DNA of 64,000 nucleotides from Pseudomonas xionganensis (GCF_009763245.1 NZ_WKJZ01000001.1:1380455-1444454), one strand, 5' to 3'. Shown: positions 18,987 to 29,798, counted from the first letter of the stretch. Made by a program: numbers and translations. The notes: generated from the sequence alone by a model not told the origin.

Positions 18987-20590
18987 TGAATTCCATCTTT
19001 CTGCGCATCTATGGAGGCATGCTGGCGGTGCTGGTACTGGTGGCCCTGCTGGGCACCGGGGGCCTGCAGCTGTTGAACGAGGTGCGTGCCGATCAGTACC
19101 GCGAGCGCCTGGCCCAGGGGACTTTTCGCCTGATGGCGGACAATCTGCTGCCCCTGGAGGATGTCGAGCGGCGCCGCGCCCTGGCCCTGTGGGGGCGGTT
19201 GCTGGGGGTGCAGCTGCAGATTCAGCCGCTGGCCGAGGTGACGCTCGATGGCGGCGAGCGCAACCGCCTCAAGCGTGGCCAGGTGCTGGTGCGCCAGAGC
19301 GGCGAGCATGGGGCGACGGTGTACAGCCAGTTTGCGCAGAACTCGCCGCTGTTGCTGGTGGCCGAGGTGCAGCAGGTCAGCGAGCAGCTGGCCAGGGCCA
19401 CGATGTTCCTGCTGATCGATGAGCTGGTGCGTCACCCCTGGGACGAGCAGCCGCGGCGCCTGCGTGAATTGCAGGTGAGCAAGCAGTTCGGCTTCGACCT
19501 GCGCCTGCAGCGTCTGGATCAGGCCTATCTGGATCCGGATCAGCGCCGCCGGGTGGATGAAGGCGACACGGTGATGGCGCTGGGCCGCGGCGGTGACAGC
19601 ATCCACGTGTTCTCCGGCATCGTCGATACGCCCTGGGTGCTGGAAATCGGCCCGTTGTATCAGATGAACCCCTATCCGACGCATTTGCTGTTGCTGATCA
19701 CCGCGCTGGGCCTGAGCCTGATTGGCCTGATGGTCTACCTGCTGGTGCGTCCTCTGGAACAGCGCCTGCGTGACGTCGAGGGGGCGGCCACGCGCATCGC
19801 CAGTGGCCGCCTGGATGCCCGGGTGCCAGCCCGTGGCAGTGACTCGGTGGGGCGTCTGGCGGCGGCCTTCAATGCCATGGCCGAGCATTTGCAGAGTTCC
19901 CTGAGCATGCAGCGTGAGCTGGTGCGCGCGGTGTCCCATGAGTTGCGCACGCCGGTGGCGCGCCTGCGCTTTGGTCTGGAAATGATCGGTGATGCCGAAA
20001 CCGAGGCGGCGCGGCGTAAATACATGGAAGGCATGGACAGCGATATCCAGGACCTCGACAAGCTGGTCGACGAGATGCTCACCTACGCGCGCCTGGAGCA
20101 GGGCGCGCCGGCCCTGAGTTTTCAGGGGGTGGATCTGCGGCAGCTGGTTGGTCAGGTGATCGAGGAGCTGGCGCCGCTGCGCGCCGGGGTGCGTCTGGAG
20201 CTGGGCCGGACACTGGATGCGCAGGATGGCAGCGGTGCAGTGGTCGAGGCCGAGCTGCGCTATCTGCACCGCGCCTTGCAGAATCTGGTCAGCAATGCCC
20301 TGCGCCATGCCGAGTCGCGGGTGCGGGTCAGCTACCAGATCGGCCATCTGCGTTGCCGGGTGGATGTGGAGGATGACGGCCCGGGGGTGCCCGAGGAGGC
20401 CTGGGAGCGCATCTTCAGCCCCTTTCTACGCCTGGATGACAGCCGCGCCCGCGCCTCCGGCGGCCATGGTCTGGGATTGTCCATCGTGCGGCGGATCATC
20501 TACTGGCACGGCGGGCGGGCGCAGATCAGCCGCAGCGAGAGTCTGGGTGGCGCGCGCTTTAGCCTGATCTGGCCGCGTAAGCAGGGCTAG
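18986..20590 (+). CDS. Sensor histidine kinase (RstB-like)
   Basis: 534 residues. Membrane segments near residues 7-28 and 235-255 flank a periplasmic domain of about 200 residues. A HAMP region follows (VRPLEQRLRDVEGAATRIASGRLDARV), then the H-box AVSHELRTPVARLRFGLEMIG and an ATPase domain with LVSNALRHAE, VEDDGPGVPEE and SGGHGLGLSIVRRI. Translationally coupled to the response regulator. The stimulus is unknown; RstB homologues elsewhere respond to PhoPQ-type or acid conditions. Confidence 0.93.
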   Translation: MNSIFLRIYGGMLAVLVLVALLGTGGLQLLNEVRADQYRERLAQGTFRLMADNLLPLEDVERRRALALWGRLLGVQLQIQPLAEVTLDGGERNRLKRGQVLVRQSGEHGATVYSQFAQNSPLLLVAEVQQVSEQLARATMFLLIDELVRHPWDEQPRRLRELQVSKQFGFDLRLQRLDQAYLDPDQRRRVDEGDTVMALGRGGDSIHVFSGIVDTPWVLEIGPLYQMNPYPTHLLLLITALGLSLIGLMVYLLVRPLEQRLRDVEGAATRIASGRLDARVPARGSDSVGRLAAAFNAMAEHLQSSLSMQRELVRAVSHELRTPVARLRFGLEMIGDAETEAARRKYMEGMDSDIQDLDKLVDEMLTYARLEQGAPALSFQGVDLRQLVGQVIEELAPLRAGVRLELGRTLDAQDGSGAVVEAELRYLHRALQNLVSNALRHAESRVRVSYQIGHLRCRVDVEDDGPGVPEEAWERIFSPFLRLDDSRARASGGHGLGLSIVRRIIYWHGGRAQISRSESLGGARFSLIWPRKQG

Positions 20591-20634
20591 GGTGCGCACG
20601 ACACATCCGACGCAGCCATTGTTTCTGACTGCCT

Positions 20635-20705
20635 TGTAGGGTGGATGGCGCTTTACCCATCCACCAGCGGCAATGGTGGATGAAAACAGCGTCATCCACC
20701 CTACA
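20635..20705. repeat. GTAGGGTGGATG-type palindromic repeat
   Basis: A 71-base double palindrome with outer ends TGTAGGGTGGATG and CATCCACCCTACA and inner arms around CCATCCACC/GGTGGATG. It lies between the converging kinase and rluA genes. Its ends are related to those of the element at 25896-25957. Confidence 0.75.
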
Positions 20706-20718
20706 GCTTGGGGCAGCT

Positions 20719-21354
20719 TTAGAACGGTGCCGGGCACTCGAATCGCATACGCTCACCCGTCTGTGGGTGAGTCAGGCTGAGCATGCTGGCATGCAGGCAC
20801 AGGCGCGGGTAGGCGGCCAGTGCCTCGGGGTGGGCGTACAGACCGTCGCCCAGCAGCGGGTGGCCGATGGACAGCATATGCACGCGCAGCTGATGGGAGC
20901 GCCCGGTGATGGGCGTCAGCTCCACGCGGCAATGGTCGGCGTGACGCTCCAGGACTTTCCAGTAGGTCAGGGCATGCTTGCCCAGTTCATGGTCGACCAC
21001 ATGGCGCGGCTTGGTTGGCGGGTCGTAGCGCAGCGGCAGGTCGATGCTGCCGCTTTCGCCCTCGGGCTGGCCCCAGCACAGGGCGGTGTAGGCCTTCTCG
21101 GTTTCGCGGTCGTGGAACTGCCGCGACAGCTCGCGGTGGCTGTCGGCGTCGCGGGCCAGCACGATGATCCCCGAGGTTTCCCAGTCCAGGCGATGGACGA
21201 TACGCGCCTCCGGGTAGCCGTTCTCCTGCAGGCGGGTCACCAGGCAGTCGCGGTTGTCCTCGGCGCGGCCCGGCACCGAGAGCAGCAGGGTGGGCTTGTT
21301 GATCACCAGCAGGGCAGGGTCCTGATGGAGGATTTCTACTTGGCTTAGCGGCAT
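20719..21354 (-). CDS. rluA: RNA pseudouridine synthase RluA
   Basis: 211 residues from ATG 21354 (MPLSQVEILHQDPALLVINKP). The catalytic motif ARIVHRLDWETSGIIVLARD holds the Asp nucleophile, with ITGRSHQLRVHM and GHPLLGDGLY further on. The dual-specificity RluA modifies 23S U746 and tRNA U32 in E. coli. The same order, minC-minD-minE-rluA, exists in P. aeruginosa. An in-frame extension to 21600 overlaps minE and a REP element and is rejected. Confidence 0.9.
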   Translation of the reverse strand: MPLSQVEILHQDPALLVINKPTLLLSVPGRAEDNRDCLVTRLQENGYPEARIVHRLDWETSGIIVLARDADSHRELSRQFHDRETEKAYTALCWGQPEGESGSIDLPLRYDPPTKPRHVVDHELGKHALTYWKVLERHADHCRVELTPITGRSHQLRVHMLSIGHPLLGDGLYAHPEALAAYPRLCLHASMLSLTHPQTGERMRFECPAPF

Positions 21355-21385
21355 GGGCTTCTTGAGTGCGCGTCGGTCTGCTGGT

Positions 21386-21456
21386 GTAAGAGCGGGCTTG
21401 CCCGCGATGACTTTATCGTTGCTGGTTAAAAGCTTCGCGGACAAGTCCGTTCCTAC
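21386..21456. repeat. REP doublet (REPIN-like)
   Basis: The ends GTAAGAGCGGGCTTGCCCGCGA and its inverted partner ending CGGACAAGTCCGTTCCTAC face each other around 26 bases. This is the familiar Pseudomonas REP core. It lies between minE and rluA and could act as a partial terminator or mRNA-stability element. Confidence 0.8.
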
Positions 21457-21532
21457 AGGTTCTGTGTAAGGCTGAAATAAAATGGCGGCCCTTAAGGCCG
21501 CCATCTGATCAGGTTGCGCCTGCGGATACGGA

Positions 21533-21787
21533 TTAACGATCCGGCAGGGTGATATTGAGTTCCAGAATGGAGCAGCTGCCCTGGTTTTCCAGCGCCACAT
21601 GCACCTGATCCTGGTCGATATTGACGTACTTGCGGATCACTTCGACCAGTTCCTTCTGCAGGGCCGGCAGGTAGTCCGGCTGGCTGCGTTGGCCGCGCTC
21701 GTGGGCGACGATGATCTGCAGACGCTCTTTCGCGATGGACGCAGGGGTTTCCTTTTTGCGTTCACGAAAGAAGTCAAAAATGTTCAT
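21533..21787 (-). CDS. minE: Cell division topological specificity factor MinE
   Basis: 84 residues ([23 protein letters not shown]), full length for the family. It stimulates MinD ATPase and drives Min oscillation that places the division septum mid-cell. N-terminal membrane-targeting/MinD-binding segment and C-terminal topological specificity region are both present. Its ATG overlaps the minD stop by one base, so the two are translationally coupled. Confidence 0.97.
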   Translation of the reverse strand: MNIFDFFRERKKETPASIAKERLQIIVAHERGQRSQPDYLPALQKELVEVIRKYVNIDQDQVHVALENQGSCSILELNITLPDR

Positions 21788-22599
21788 TAGCGTGCTCCAA
21801 ACAGGCGGTGCATGAGTCCTTTCTTCTGCACGTCAAGGAAGCGATGCGGCACTTCCTTGCCGAGCAGGCGGTCGACGGCGTCGCTGTAGGCCTGGCCCGC
21901 GTCGCTCTGGTCATCGAGAATCACCGGCACGCCCTGGTTGGAGGCCTTGAGCACCGCTTGCGATTCCGGAATCACGCCGAGCAGGCGAATGGCGAGGATT
22001 TCCTCGACATCTTCCACGCCAAGCATCTCGCCCTTGGTCACGCGCTCGGGGTTGTAGCGGGTCAGCAGTAGGTGTTCCTTGATCGGCTCCTCTCCTTTCT
22101 CGGCGCGGCGCGACTTGCTGGCCAGCAGGCCGAGCATGCGGTCGGAGTCGCGGACCGAGGACACTTCCGGATTGGTCACGACAATCGCTTCGTCGGCGAA
22201 GTACATGGCCAGGTGGGCACCCTTCTCGATGCCGGCCGGCGAGTCGCAGACCACGTATTCGAAGTTTTCGCGCAGCTCGTTGATGATCTTCTCGACGCCT
22301 TCCTGGGTCAGGGCATCCTTGTCACGGGTCTGGCTGGCGGCCAGCACATAGAGGTTTTCCAGGCGCTTGTCCTTGATCAGGGCTTGGCTCAGGGTGGCTT
22401 CGCCGTTGACCACGTTGACGAAGTCGTACACCACGCGGCGTTCGCAACCCATGATCAGGTCGAGGTTACGCAGACCGACGTCGAAGTCGACGATGACTGT
22501 CTTGTGCCCGCGCAGGGCGAGGCCGGTACCGATGGCGGCGCTGGTGGTGGTTTTACCGACGCCACCCTTGCCGGAAGTGACTACGAGGATCTTGGCCAA
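21787..22599 (-). CDS. minD: Septum site-determining ATPase MinD
   Basis: 270 residues. Deviant Walker A (GKGGVGKTT) at residues 10-18, switch I/II regions ([25 protein letters not shown]) and the C-terminal amphipathic membrane-targeting helix ([10 protein letters not shown]). Membrane-bound ATPase that recruits MinC and is displaced by MinE. Lies 100 bases downstream of minC. Confidence 0.97.
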   Translation of the reverse strand: MAKILVVTSGKGGVGKTTTSAAIGTGLALRGHKTVIVDFDVGLRNLDLIMGCERRVVYDFVNVVNGEATLSQALIKDKRLENLYVLAASQTRDKDALTQEGVEKIINELRENFEYVVCDSPAGIEKGAHLAMYFADEAIVVTNPEVSSVRDSDRMLGLLASKSRRAEKGEEPIKEHLLLTRYNPERVTKGEMLGVEDVEEILAIRLLGVIPESQAVLKASNQGVPVILDDQSDAGQAYSDAVDRLLGKEVPHRFLDVQKKGLMHRLFGAR

Positions 22600-22699
22600 G
22601 GTGATTCACCCCAAAATGTAAAGAAAGACGGGAATCCGGCAGCCAGAGAAGGCTTCCAGATGCCTTTTGATGTCCCTGAAAAAGTGCCGGCAGTATCCG

Positions 22700-23431
22700 T
22701 TAAAGGCGTTTGATGTTCAACACATCACCCGACAGGCTGACATGCACCGCTTCGCCCCACAGCGGGTCGCGGCGCAGGTCTTCGGCGACCTTGTAGTGCC
22801 CGGCGATGGACAGCAGCTCCGCGCCCATCTGCTGACAGAAAATCCGCGCGCCGGTGTTGCCCTTGACCCCGGCCAGGGCGCGGCCGCGCATCGGCGCATA
22901 CACATGGATATTGCCGTCGGCGAGAAGTTCCGCGCCGGCGCTGACCGGGGCCAGCACGATCAGGTCGGCGCCCTGGGCATAGACCTGCTGGCCGCCGCGT
23001 ACCGGGCTGCTGATGATCTTGCTCGGACGCAGTTCCGGTTCGGCCGGTTTGCTCGGCGCCACCGGGGCTGGCGCAGGGTCGATGGGCCGTTCGCGGGCGC
23101 CGGAAGGGGGCAGTACGGGCAGGTCCAGGGCTTCGGCGGCCTTGATGTCGTCTTCACGACTGGCACGCACGGCCAGGGTGCGCAGACCATGCTGGCGGCA
23201 CAGGCTCATCAGGGCATCGAGATCGAGCGTACCTTCGCCTTCCGGCAACTTGTCCAGGGCCAGCACCAGGGGGGTGTTGCTGAAAAAGGCGGGGGCCTGG
23301 GCCACCTTTTCGCCGAGCTGTTGGTCGAGGCGGGCGAGGTCGTTGTGCGCCAGCTCCATCACGGTGATGGCCAGCATGCTGCCCTTGAGTTGGAATACGG
23401 GGTCTTGGTCGAGGAGATCGGCTTGGCTCAT
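22700..23431 (-). CDS. minC: Septum site-determining protein MinC
   Basis: 243 residues. N-terminal FtsZ-inhibiting domain to about residue 110, a Pro/Ala-rich linker ([19 protein letters not shown]) and the C-terminal right-handed beta-helix domain ([19 protein letters not shown]...[16 protein letters not shown]) that binds MinD. First gene of minCDE-rluA. Divergent from the lipid A acyltransferase gene across 143 bases. Confidence 0.96.
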   Translation of the reverse strand: MSQADLLDQDPVFQLKGSMLAITVMELAHNDLARLDQQLGEKVAQAPAFFSNTPLVLALDKLPEGEGTLDLDALMSLCRQHGLRTLAVRASREDDIKAAEALDLPVLPPSGARERPIDPAPAPVAPSKPAEPELRPSKIISSPVRGGQQVYAQGADLIVLAPVSAGAELLADGNIHVYAPMRGRALAGVKGNTGARIFCQQMGAELLSIAGHYKVAEDLRRDPLWGEAVHVSLSGDVLNIKRL

Positions 23432-23574
23432 GGTCTGCCTGGGCGGCCTTATAGCAGCTGGGGAAGTGACCGGGACTTATAGCGAGAACGTCGCCGCCCC
23501 GCAAGTTGTCGGGCGGGCAGGGGTGGATGCAGCCTGTTAGAATGCCGCGCTTTGTTAAATGTTCAGGCCTGTTT

Positions 23575-24498
23575 ATGGATCGTCCGGTTTTCCGTGCTGC
23601 CTTTCTTCATCCGCGTTTCTGGCTGTTGTGGCTGGGGCTGGGACTGCTGTGGCTGATTGCCCAGCTGCCGTATCGGGTGCTGTTGCTGCTGGGGCGCGCC
23701 CTGGGGGGGGGGATGTACCGTCTGGCCGGTTCGCGCCGGCGCATTGCCGCACGCAACCTGGAGCTGTGTTTCCCGCAGATGCCCGCCGCCGAGCGTGAAG
23801 CCCTGCTCAAGGAGAACTTCGCCTCCACCGGCATCACCTTTTTCGAGATGGCCATTGCCTGGTGGTGGCCGGCTGCCCGTCTGCGTCGCCTGGGTACGAT
23901 TGAGGGGCTGGAGCATCTGCGTCAGGCCGAGGCCGACGGTCAGGGCGTGATCCTCATGGCGCTGCATTTCACCACTCTGGAGATGGGTGGGGGGCTGCTC
24001 GGCATGGCCCAGGATATGTACGGCATGTACCGCCCGCACAAGAATCCGCTGTTCGATTACATGCAGCGCCGCGGCCGTGAACAGCGCCTGCTCGGGGTGA
24101 TCGGCCGCGACGATGTACGCGGCATGCTCAAGCTGCTGCGCGCAGGTGGCGTGGTCTGGTATGCGCCGGACCAGGACTACGGCGCCCAGCGCAGTGTCTT
24201 CGTGCCGTTGTTCGGTGTGCCGGCGGCCACGGTCACGGCCACCAGCAAGTTCGCCCGTATGGGCCGGGCCAAGGTAATTCCCTTTACCCAACAGCGGTTG
24301 CCCAATGGGCAGGGCTACCGCCTGGTGATCCATCCGCCCCTGGCCGACTTCCCCGGCGACAGTGAAGAGGCCGATTGCCTGCGTATCAACCAGTGGATCG
24401 AACAGGCCATCCGCGTTTGTCCCGAGCAGTACCTGTGGGCCCACCGCCGCTTCAAGACCCGCCCGGCGGGTGAGGCCAAGCTCTACCGCAAGGGTTGA
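23575..24498 (+). CDS. lpxL: Lipid A biosynthesis lauroyl acyltransferase (HtrB/LpxL family)
   Basis: 307 residues from ATG 23575 (MDRPVFRAAFLHPRFW). Inner-membrane enzyme adding a secondary acyl chain to lipid A from acyl-ACP. One N-terminal membrane segment, the catalytic HX4E motif (ALHFTTLE) at about residue 132 and the conserved GVVWYAPDQDYG stretch. Neighbour of minC as in P. aeruginosa (htrB). A TAGAAT-type -10 lies about 40 bases before the start. Chain length specificity cannot be read from sequence. Confidence 0.92.
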   Translation: MDRPVFRAAFLHPRFWLLWLGLGLLWLIAQLPYRVLLLLGRALGGGMYRLAGSRRRIAARNLELCFPQMPAAEREALLKENFASTGITFFEMAIAWWWPAARLRRLGTIEGLEHLRQAEADGQGVILMALHFTTLEMGGGLLGMAQDMYGMYRPHKNPLFDYMQRRGREQRLLGVIGRDDVRGMLKLLRAGGVVWYAPDQDYGAQRSVFVPLFGVPAATVTATSKFARMGRAKVIPFTQQRLPNGQGYRLVIHPPLADFPGDSEEADCLRINQWIEQAIRVCPEQYLWAHRRFKTRPAGEAKLYRKG

Positions 24499-24612
24499 GG
24501 TGGGGCGCCAGGCGATTGGCGAGTACGGCCCATCACTCTGTTTTATTGACGTAAGCGGTTCCGTGCCCAGTGACGGGCCTCCTATACTGCGGGAAAACAC
24601 TAGGCGGATCTT

Positions 24613-25815
24613 ATGGCGCAACTGGCTTCTTCCGCTCAGCCCCTGACCGGGCTGATTCTCTCTGGTGGTGGTGCGAGGGCGGCCTATCAGGTCGGGGTAC
24701 TGGCGGCGATCGCCGATCTGTTGCCCGATGCGGCGCACAACCCCTTTCCAGTTATCGTCGGCACCTCGGCCGGGGCCATCAATGCCGTGGGTCTGGCTTG
24801 CGGGGCCATGCATTTCACCGAGTCGGTGCGCCGCCTGACCACGGTTTGGCAGGGCTTTCATACCGATCAGGTGTATCGCAGCGACTGGCTGGGGGTGTTG
24901 CGCCAGGCCACGCGCTTTATCGGCCACAGCCTGCTGGGCCTGGGCGGCGATATTCCGGTGGCGCTGCTGGACAGTTCACCCCTGGCCGAGTTGTTGGCCC
25001 GCGAACTGGACTTTTCCGGTATTGCCGCTGCAGTGCGCCACCGGCAGTTGCGGGCGGTGGCGGTCACGGCCTTCGGCTACGAAACGGGCCAGGCGGTGAC
25101 CTTCTACCAGGGCCGCGCCACCATCGACCCCTGGTTCCGCCATCGCCGTGTGGGGGTGCCTACCCGTCTGGGGCTGCAGCATTTGCTGGCCAGCGCCTCG
25201 ATTCCGCTGGTATTCCCGCCGGTGAAGATCAATCGCGAATACTTCGGTGACGGCGCCGTGCGTCAACCGGCACCGATCAGCCCGGCCCTGCATCTGGGTG
25301 CCAATCGGGTGCTGGTGGTGGGGGTTAGCGGCAATCCCAACAGTGAAACCCGCTCGGCGAGCGAGCAGCGTCCACAGCAGGTGCGGCCGCCGACCCTGGC
25401 GCAGATCAGTGGGCATATGCTCAACAGTACCTTTATCGACAGCCTGGAAAGCGATATCGAACTGCTCGAACGCCTCAACCAGATGAGCCGGCTGCTGGCC
25501 CCGGAACAGCGGCCCAAGGGCCTGGGCCTGAATCCGGTGGATGTGCTGGTGATTGCCCCCAGCCAGCCGCTGGACGCCATTGCCGCGCGCCATCGGCATG
25601 AGCTGCCGCGTACCCTGCGTCTGTTCCTGCGCGGCCCGGGCGCGACCCGTTCCAGTGGCGCCGGGGTGCTCAGCTACCTGCTGTTCGAGCCGGGTTATTG
25701 CAATGAGCTGATCGAGCTGGGCTATCAGGACGCCATGGCGCAGAAGGAGCGGTTGATCGAGTTTCTCTGCCTGAGCAGTCCGCCGGTGCCGACTGTCGTG
25801 CCGGTACCGGCTTAG
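24613..25815 (+). CDS. Patatin-like phospholipase
   Basis: 400 residues. The Ser-Asp dyad motifs are complete: oxyanion SGGGARAAYQVGVL at about 16-29, nucleophile GTSAG at about 49-53 and the Asp in DGAVRQ near residue 215. The family hydrolyses acyl esters, usually phospholipids. It has no signal peptide, so it probably acts in the cytoplasm or at the inner membrane. Follows the lipid A acyltransferase by 114 bases with a likely own promoter (CCTATACT). The C-terminal 150 residues are a helical extension of unknown role. Confidence 0.9.
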   Translation: MAQLASSAQPLTGLILSGGGARAAYQVGVLAAIADLLPDAAHNPFPVIVGTSAGAINAVGLACGAMHFTESVRRLTTVWQGFHTDQVYRSDWLGVLRQATRFIGHSLLGLGGDIPVALLDSSPLAELLARELDFSGIAAAVRHRQLRAVAVTAFGYETGQAVTFYQGRATIDPWFRHRRVGVPTRLGLQHLLASASIPLVFPPVKINREYFGDGAVRQPAPISPALHLGANRVLVVGVSGNPNSETRSASEQRPQQVRPPTLAQISGHMLNSTFIDSLESDIELLERLNQMSRLLAPEQRPKGLGLNPVDVLVIAPSQPLDAIAARHRHELPRTLRLFLRGPGATRSSGAGVLSYLLFEPGYCNELIELGYQDAMAQKERLIEFLCLSSPPVPTVVPVPA

Positions 25816-25895
25816 ACTCTAATTGGCGTACATAAAAAGACTCTGTACCCATCGCACAAGGGTAGGCTCAGGCCGGCCTTGCAGAGGCGGCTAGA

Positions 25896-25957
25896 GTAGG
25901 GTGCGCTGTGCGCACCAAGTCTGGTAACGCAATGCCGGTGCGCACGGCGCACCCTAC
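25896..25957. repeat. GTAGGGTGCGC-type palindromic repeat
   Basis: 62 bases with ends GTAGGGTGCGC and GCGCACCCTAC and inner arms GTGCGCACC/GGTGCGCAC. It is related in plan and end sequence to the element at 20635-20705. It lies between converging genes. Confidence 0.75.
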
Positions 25958-26021
25958 AGATCCTGCCCAGCCTATGTTCGGTGGCGCTGACCGAATGCTC
26001 AGGCTACGGGGCATTGCATAT

Positions 26022-26052
26022 AAAAAAGCCGCTCCCAGGGGAGCGGCTTTTT
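26022..26052. terminator. Bidirectional terminator between patatin gene and braG
   Basis: GCCGCTCC/GGAGCGGC with a 4-base loop, flanked by six A on the left and five T on the right, so it can terminate both converging transcription units. Confidence 0.88.
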
Positions 26053-26068
26053 ATTGCCGAGTAGGCCG

Positions 26069-26770
26069 TTAACCGCCTAGGTAGGCGCGGCGAACATCCT
26101 CGTTGGCCAGCAGGCTGGCGCCTGTGTCTTCCAGAACGATATGGCCGTGTTCCATCACATAGCCGCGATCGGCCAGCTTCAGCGCCTGGTTGGCATTCTG
26201 CTCGACCAGGAAGATGGTCACGCCTTCGCTGCGCAGTTGCTGAATGATCTCGAAGATCTGCTGGATGATGATCGGCGCCAGACCCAGGGACGGCTCGTCC
26301 AGCAGCAGCAGCTTGGGCCGGCTCATCAGCGCACGGCCGATGGCGAGCATCTGCTGTTCGCCACCGGACATGGTGCCGGCGCGCTGGTCGAAGCGCTCCT
26401 TGAGACGCGGGAAGAGCTGCAGCACATGTTCCATCTGCGCCGCATTGTCGGCCTTGCTGGCGAAGAAGCCACCCATGGCCAGGTTCTCTTCCACGGTCAG
26501 GCGGGAGAACACGCGGCGGCCTTCCGGCACCACGGCCAGGCCCAGGCGCATGATCTCGGCAGTGCTCAGGCCGCTGATATCCTGGCCTTCATAGAGGATC
26601 TGCCCGCTGGCGGCACGCGGGTCGCCACACAGGGTCATCAGCAGGGTGGTCTTGCCGGCACCGTTGGCGCCGATCAGGGTGACGATCTCGCCCTTGTTCA
26701 CCTGCACGCTGACATCATGCAGGGCCTGGATCTTGCCGTAGAAGGTGGAGATATTGTTCATCGACAGCAT
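26069..26770 (-). CDS. braG: Branched-chain amino acid ABC transporter ATP-binding protein BraG/LivF
   Basis: 233 residues. Walker A (GANGAGKTTL), signature MSGGEQQMLAIGRALM, Walker B (LLLLDEPSLGLAP) and the LivF-type C-terminus ending RRAYLGG. Second ATPase of the leucine/isoleucine/valine importer and last gene of braCDEFG. ATG 26770 lies three bases after the braF stop. Confidence 0.95.
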   Translation of the reverse strand: MLSMNNISTFYGKIQALHDVSVQVNKGEIVTLIGANGAGKTTLLMTLCGDPRAASGQILYEGQDISGLSTAEIMRLGLAVVPEGRRVFSRLTVEENLAMGGFFASKADNAAQMEHVLQLFPRLKERFDQRAGTMSGGEQQMLAIGRALMSRPKLLLLDEPSLGLAPIIIQQIFEIIQQLRSEGVTIFLVEQNANQALKLADRGYVMEHGHIVLEDTGASLLANEDVRRAYLGG

Positions 26771-26773
26771 GGT

Positions 26774-27541
26774 TTACTCCTCACCCAGGTAGGCCTTGAT
26801 CACCGCCGGATTCTGGCGGATCTCGTCCGGTGTCCCGGCAGCCAGCGGGCAGCCCTGGTTGATCACCACGATATGGTCGGAAATGCTCATCACCAGCTTC
26901 ATGTCATGCTCGATCAGCAGCACGGTGATCTCATGGTTGTCGCGCAGATCACTGATCAGCGCCTTGAGATCATCGGTTTCCTTGGGGTTCAGGCCCGCCG
27001 CCGGTTCGTCCAGCATCAGCAGGGTCGGCTGGGTCACCATGCAGCGGGCGATTTCCAGACGGCGCTGCTGACCGTAGGCCAGGGTGCTGGCGGTACGGTT
27101 GGCGAACGGTAGCAGGTCGACCTTCTCCAGCCAGTAGGCGGCCCGCTCCAGGGCCTCCTTCTCGGCACGGCGGTAGGCCGGGGTCTTCAGCAGGCCGGCG
27201 ACGAAGTTGGTGTTGAGGTGACGGTGCTGGGCCACCAGCAGGTTCTCCACCACGGTCATTTCCTTGAACAGGCGCACGTGCTGGAAGGTGCGGATCATCC
27301 CCTTGCGCGAGATCTTGAAGCCGGGCAGGCCCTGGATCTCCTCACCATGGAAGAGGATCTTGCCGTCGGTGGGGGCATAGAACCCGGTCAGGCAGTTGAA
27401 TACGGTGGTCTTGCCGGCGCCGTTGGGGCCGATCATGGACACCACCTGTCCTTTGTTGACGGTCAGGTTGACTCCGTTGACGGCCAGCAGGCCGCCAAAG
27501 CGCATGGTCAGACCGGAGACTTCAAGCAGCGGTTGGCTCAT
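26774..27541 (-). CDS. braF: Branched-chain amino acid ABC transporter ATP-binding protein BraF/LivG
   Basis: 255 residues. Walker A ([10 protein letters not shown]), LivG-type insertion between Walker A and signature ([18 protein letters not shown]), signature [14 protein letters not shown] and Walker [14 protein letters not shown]. Start overlaps the braE stop by four bases. Confidence 0.95.
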   Translation of the reverse strand: MSQPLLEVSGLTMRFGGLLAVNGVNLTVNKGQVVSMIGPNGAGKTTVFNCLTGFYAPTDGKILFHGEEIQGLPGFKISRKGMIRTFQHVRLFKEMTVVENLLVAQHRHLNTNFVAGLLKTPAYRRAEKEALERAAYWLEKVDLLPFANRTASTLAYGQQRRLEIARCMVTQPTLLMLDEPAAGLNPKETDDLKALISDLRDNHEITVLLIEHDMKLVMSISDHIVVINQGCPLAAGTPDEIRQNPAVIKAYLGEE

Positions 27542-28793
27542 GTGCGCAGCTCCAGATGCGGGCGTTTCATCGGCAGCAGCCCCTGTGGGCGCCAGATCAT
27601 CATCAGCACCATCAGCAGGCCGAACAGCAGCATGCGGTACTCGTTGAACTCGCGGGCCAGCTCCGGCAGCACGGTCATCACGATGGCCGCCAGGATCACC
27701 CCGAGCTGCGAGCCCATGCCACCCAGCACGACGATGGCGAGGATGATCGCCGACTCGATAAAGGTGAAGGATTCAGGGCTGATAAAGCCCTGGCGCGCGG
27801 CGAAGAAGCTGCCGGCGAAACCGGCGAAGGTGGCGCCGATGGTGAAGGCGGTCAGCTTGATCGCGGTGGGGTTCAGGCCCAGGGCGCGGCAGGCGATCTC
27901 GTCTTCACGCATGGCTTCCCAGGCACGGCCCAGCGGCATGCGCAGCAGGCGGTTGATCACGAACAGGGTGGCCAATACCAGCAACAGGGCCAGCAGGTAG
28001 AGGAACATGACCCGGTGGTTGGTGTTGAAGGCGATGCCGAAGAACTCGTGGAATGTCTGCGCGCCCTCGCTGGCCCGGCGGCTGAACTCCAGACCGAACA
28101 GGGTCGGCTTCTCGATATTGCCGATGCCGTTGGGGCCGTTGGTCAACCAGGTCATGTTGTTCAGCAGGATGCGGATGATCTCGCCGAAACCCAGGGTGAC
28201 GATCGCCAGGTAGTCGCCGCGCAGGCGCAGTACCGGAAAGCCCAGCAGGAAGCCGAACAGCGCCGCCAGGGCGCCAGCTGCCACCAGGCCCGGCCAGAAG
28301 CCGATCTGGAAGTACATGCCGAGCAGGGCGGTGCTGTAGGCGCCGACGGCGTAGAAACCGACGTAACCCAGGTCCAGCAGGCCGGCCAGCCCGACCACGA
28401 TGTTCAGGCCCAGGCCCAGCATCACGTAGATCAGCACTAGGGTCGCCAGGTCGATGGCGCCACGGTTGGCGAAGAACGGGAAGACGATGGCGGCAGCGAT
28501 GATGAAACACCAGAACAGCCGGCGTAGCGCCACGATATCGCTGAGTTTGCTCAGGCTCAGCGGCATGCTCGGTTTGGCCGGCAGCTTGCCACGCACCGCT
28601 TCGATGTAATCGCGCAGCAGGTTGTAGAGGAAGATAAACAGCGCAGCGCCGGCAATCTTCCACAGCACATCGGGGCTCGCGCCGGTGATGGTCAGGCCGG
28701 TGCCGGCCTGGGTCAGGCGAACACCGAGGAGCAGGCCGGTGAGGATGGTGACCACCACCAGCGACAGCAGGGCGGGTTTGAAATGCAGTTGCT

Positions 28794-28797
<4 letters not shown>
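27538..28797 (-). CDS. braE: Branched-chain amino acid ABC transporter permease BraE/LivM
   Basis: 419 residues with about ten hydrophobic segments. The LivM signature region [25 protein letters not shown] and the EAA-like loop [22 protein letters not shown] are visible. Pairs with BraD to form the inner-membrane channel. Start overlaps the braD stop by four bases. Confidence 0.95.
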
Positions 28798-29720
<923 letters not shown>

Positions 29721-29750
29721 AACTGCGTAACCTGCGGATACGGATAGACA

Positions 29751-29780
29751 AAGCCCACTGCAGAAAACTGCAGTGGGCTT
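29751..29780 (-). terminator. Perfect hairpin between braC and braD (attenuator/processing signal)
   Basis: Thirteen-base perfect arms AAGCCCACTGCAG and CTGCAGTGGGCTT around AAAA. On the minus strand it follows the braC stop by about 20 bases and has only a short T stretch. Likely a leaky terminator or 3' stabiliser that lets braC be made in excess. Confidence 0.7.
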
Positions 29781-29798
29781 CGGCTTAGACGGGAAGGA

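Noticed and set aside
21355..21600. Longer RluA start at 21600
   Set aside because: It would overlap minE in another frame and translate a REP element.
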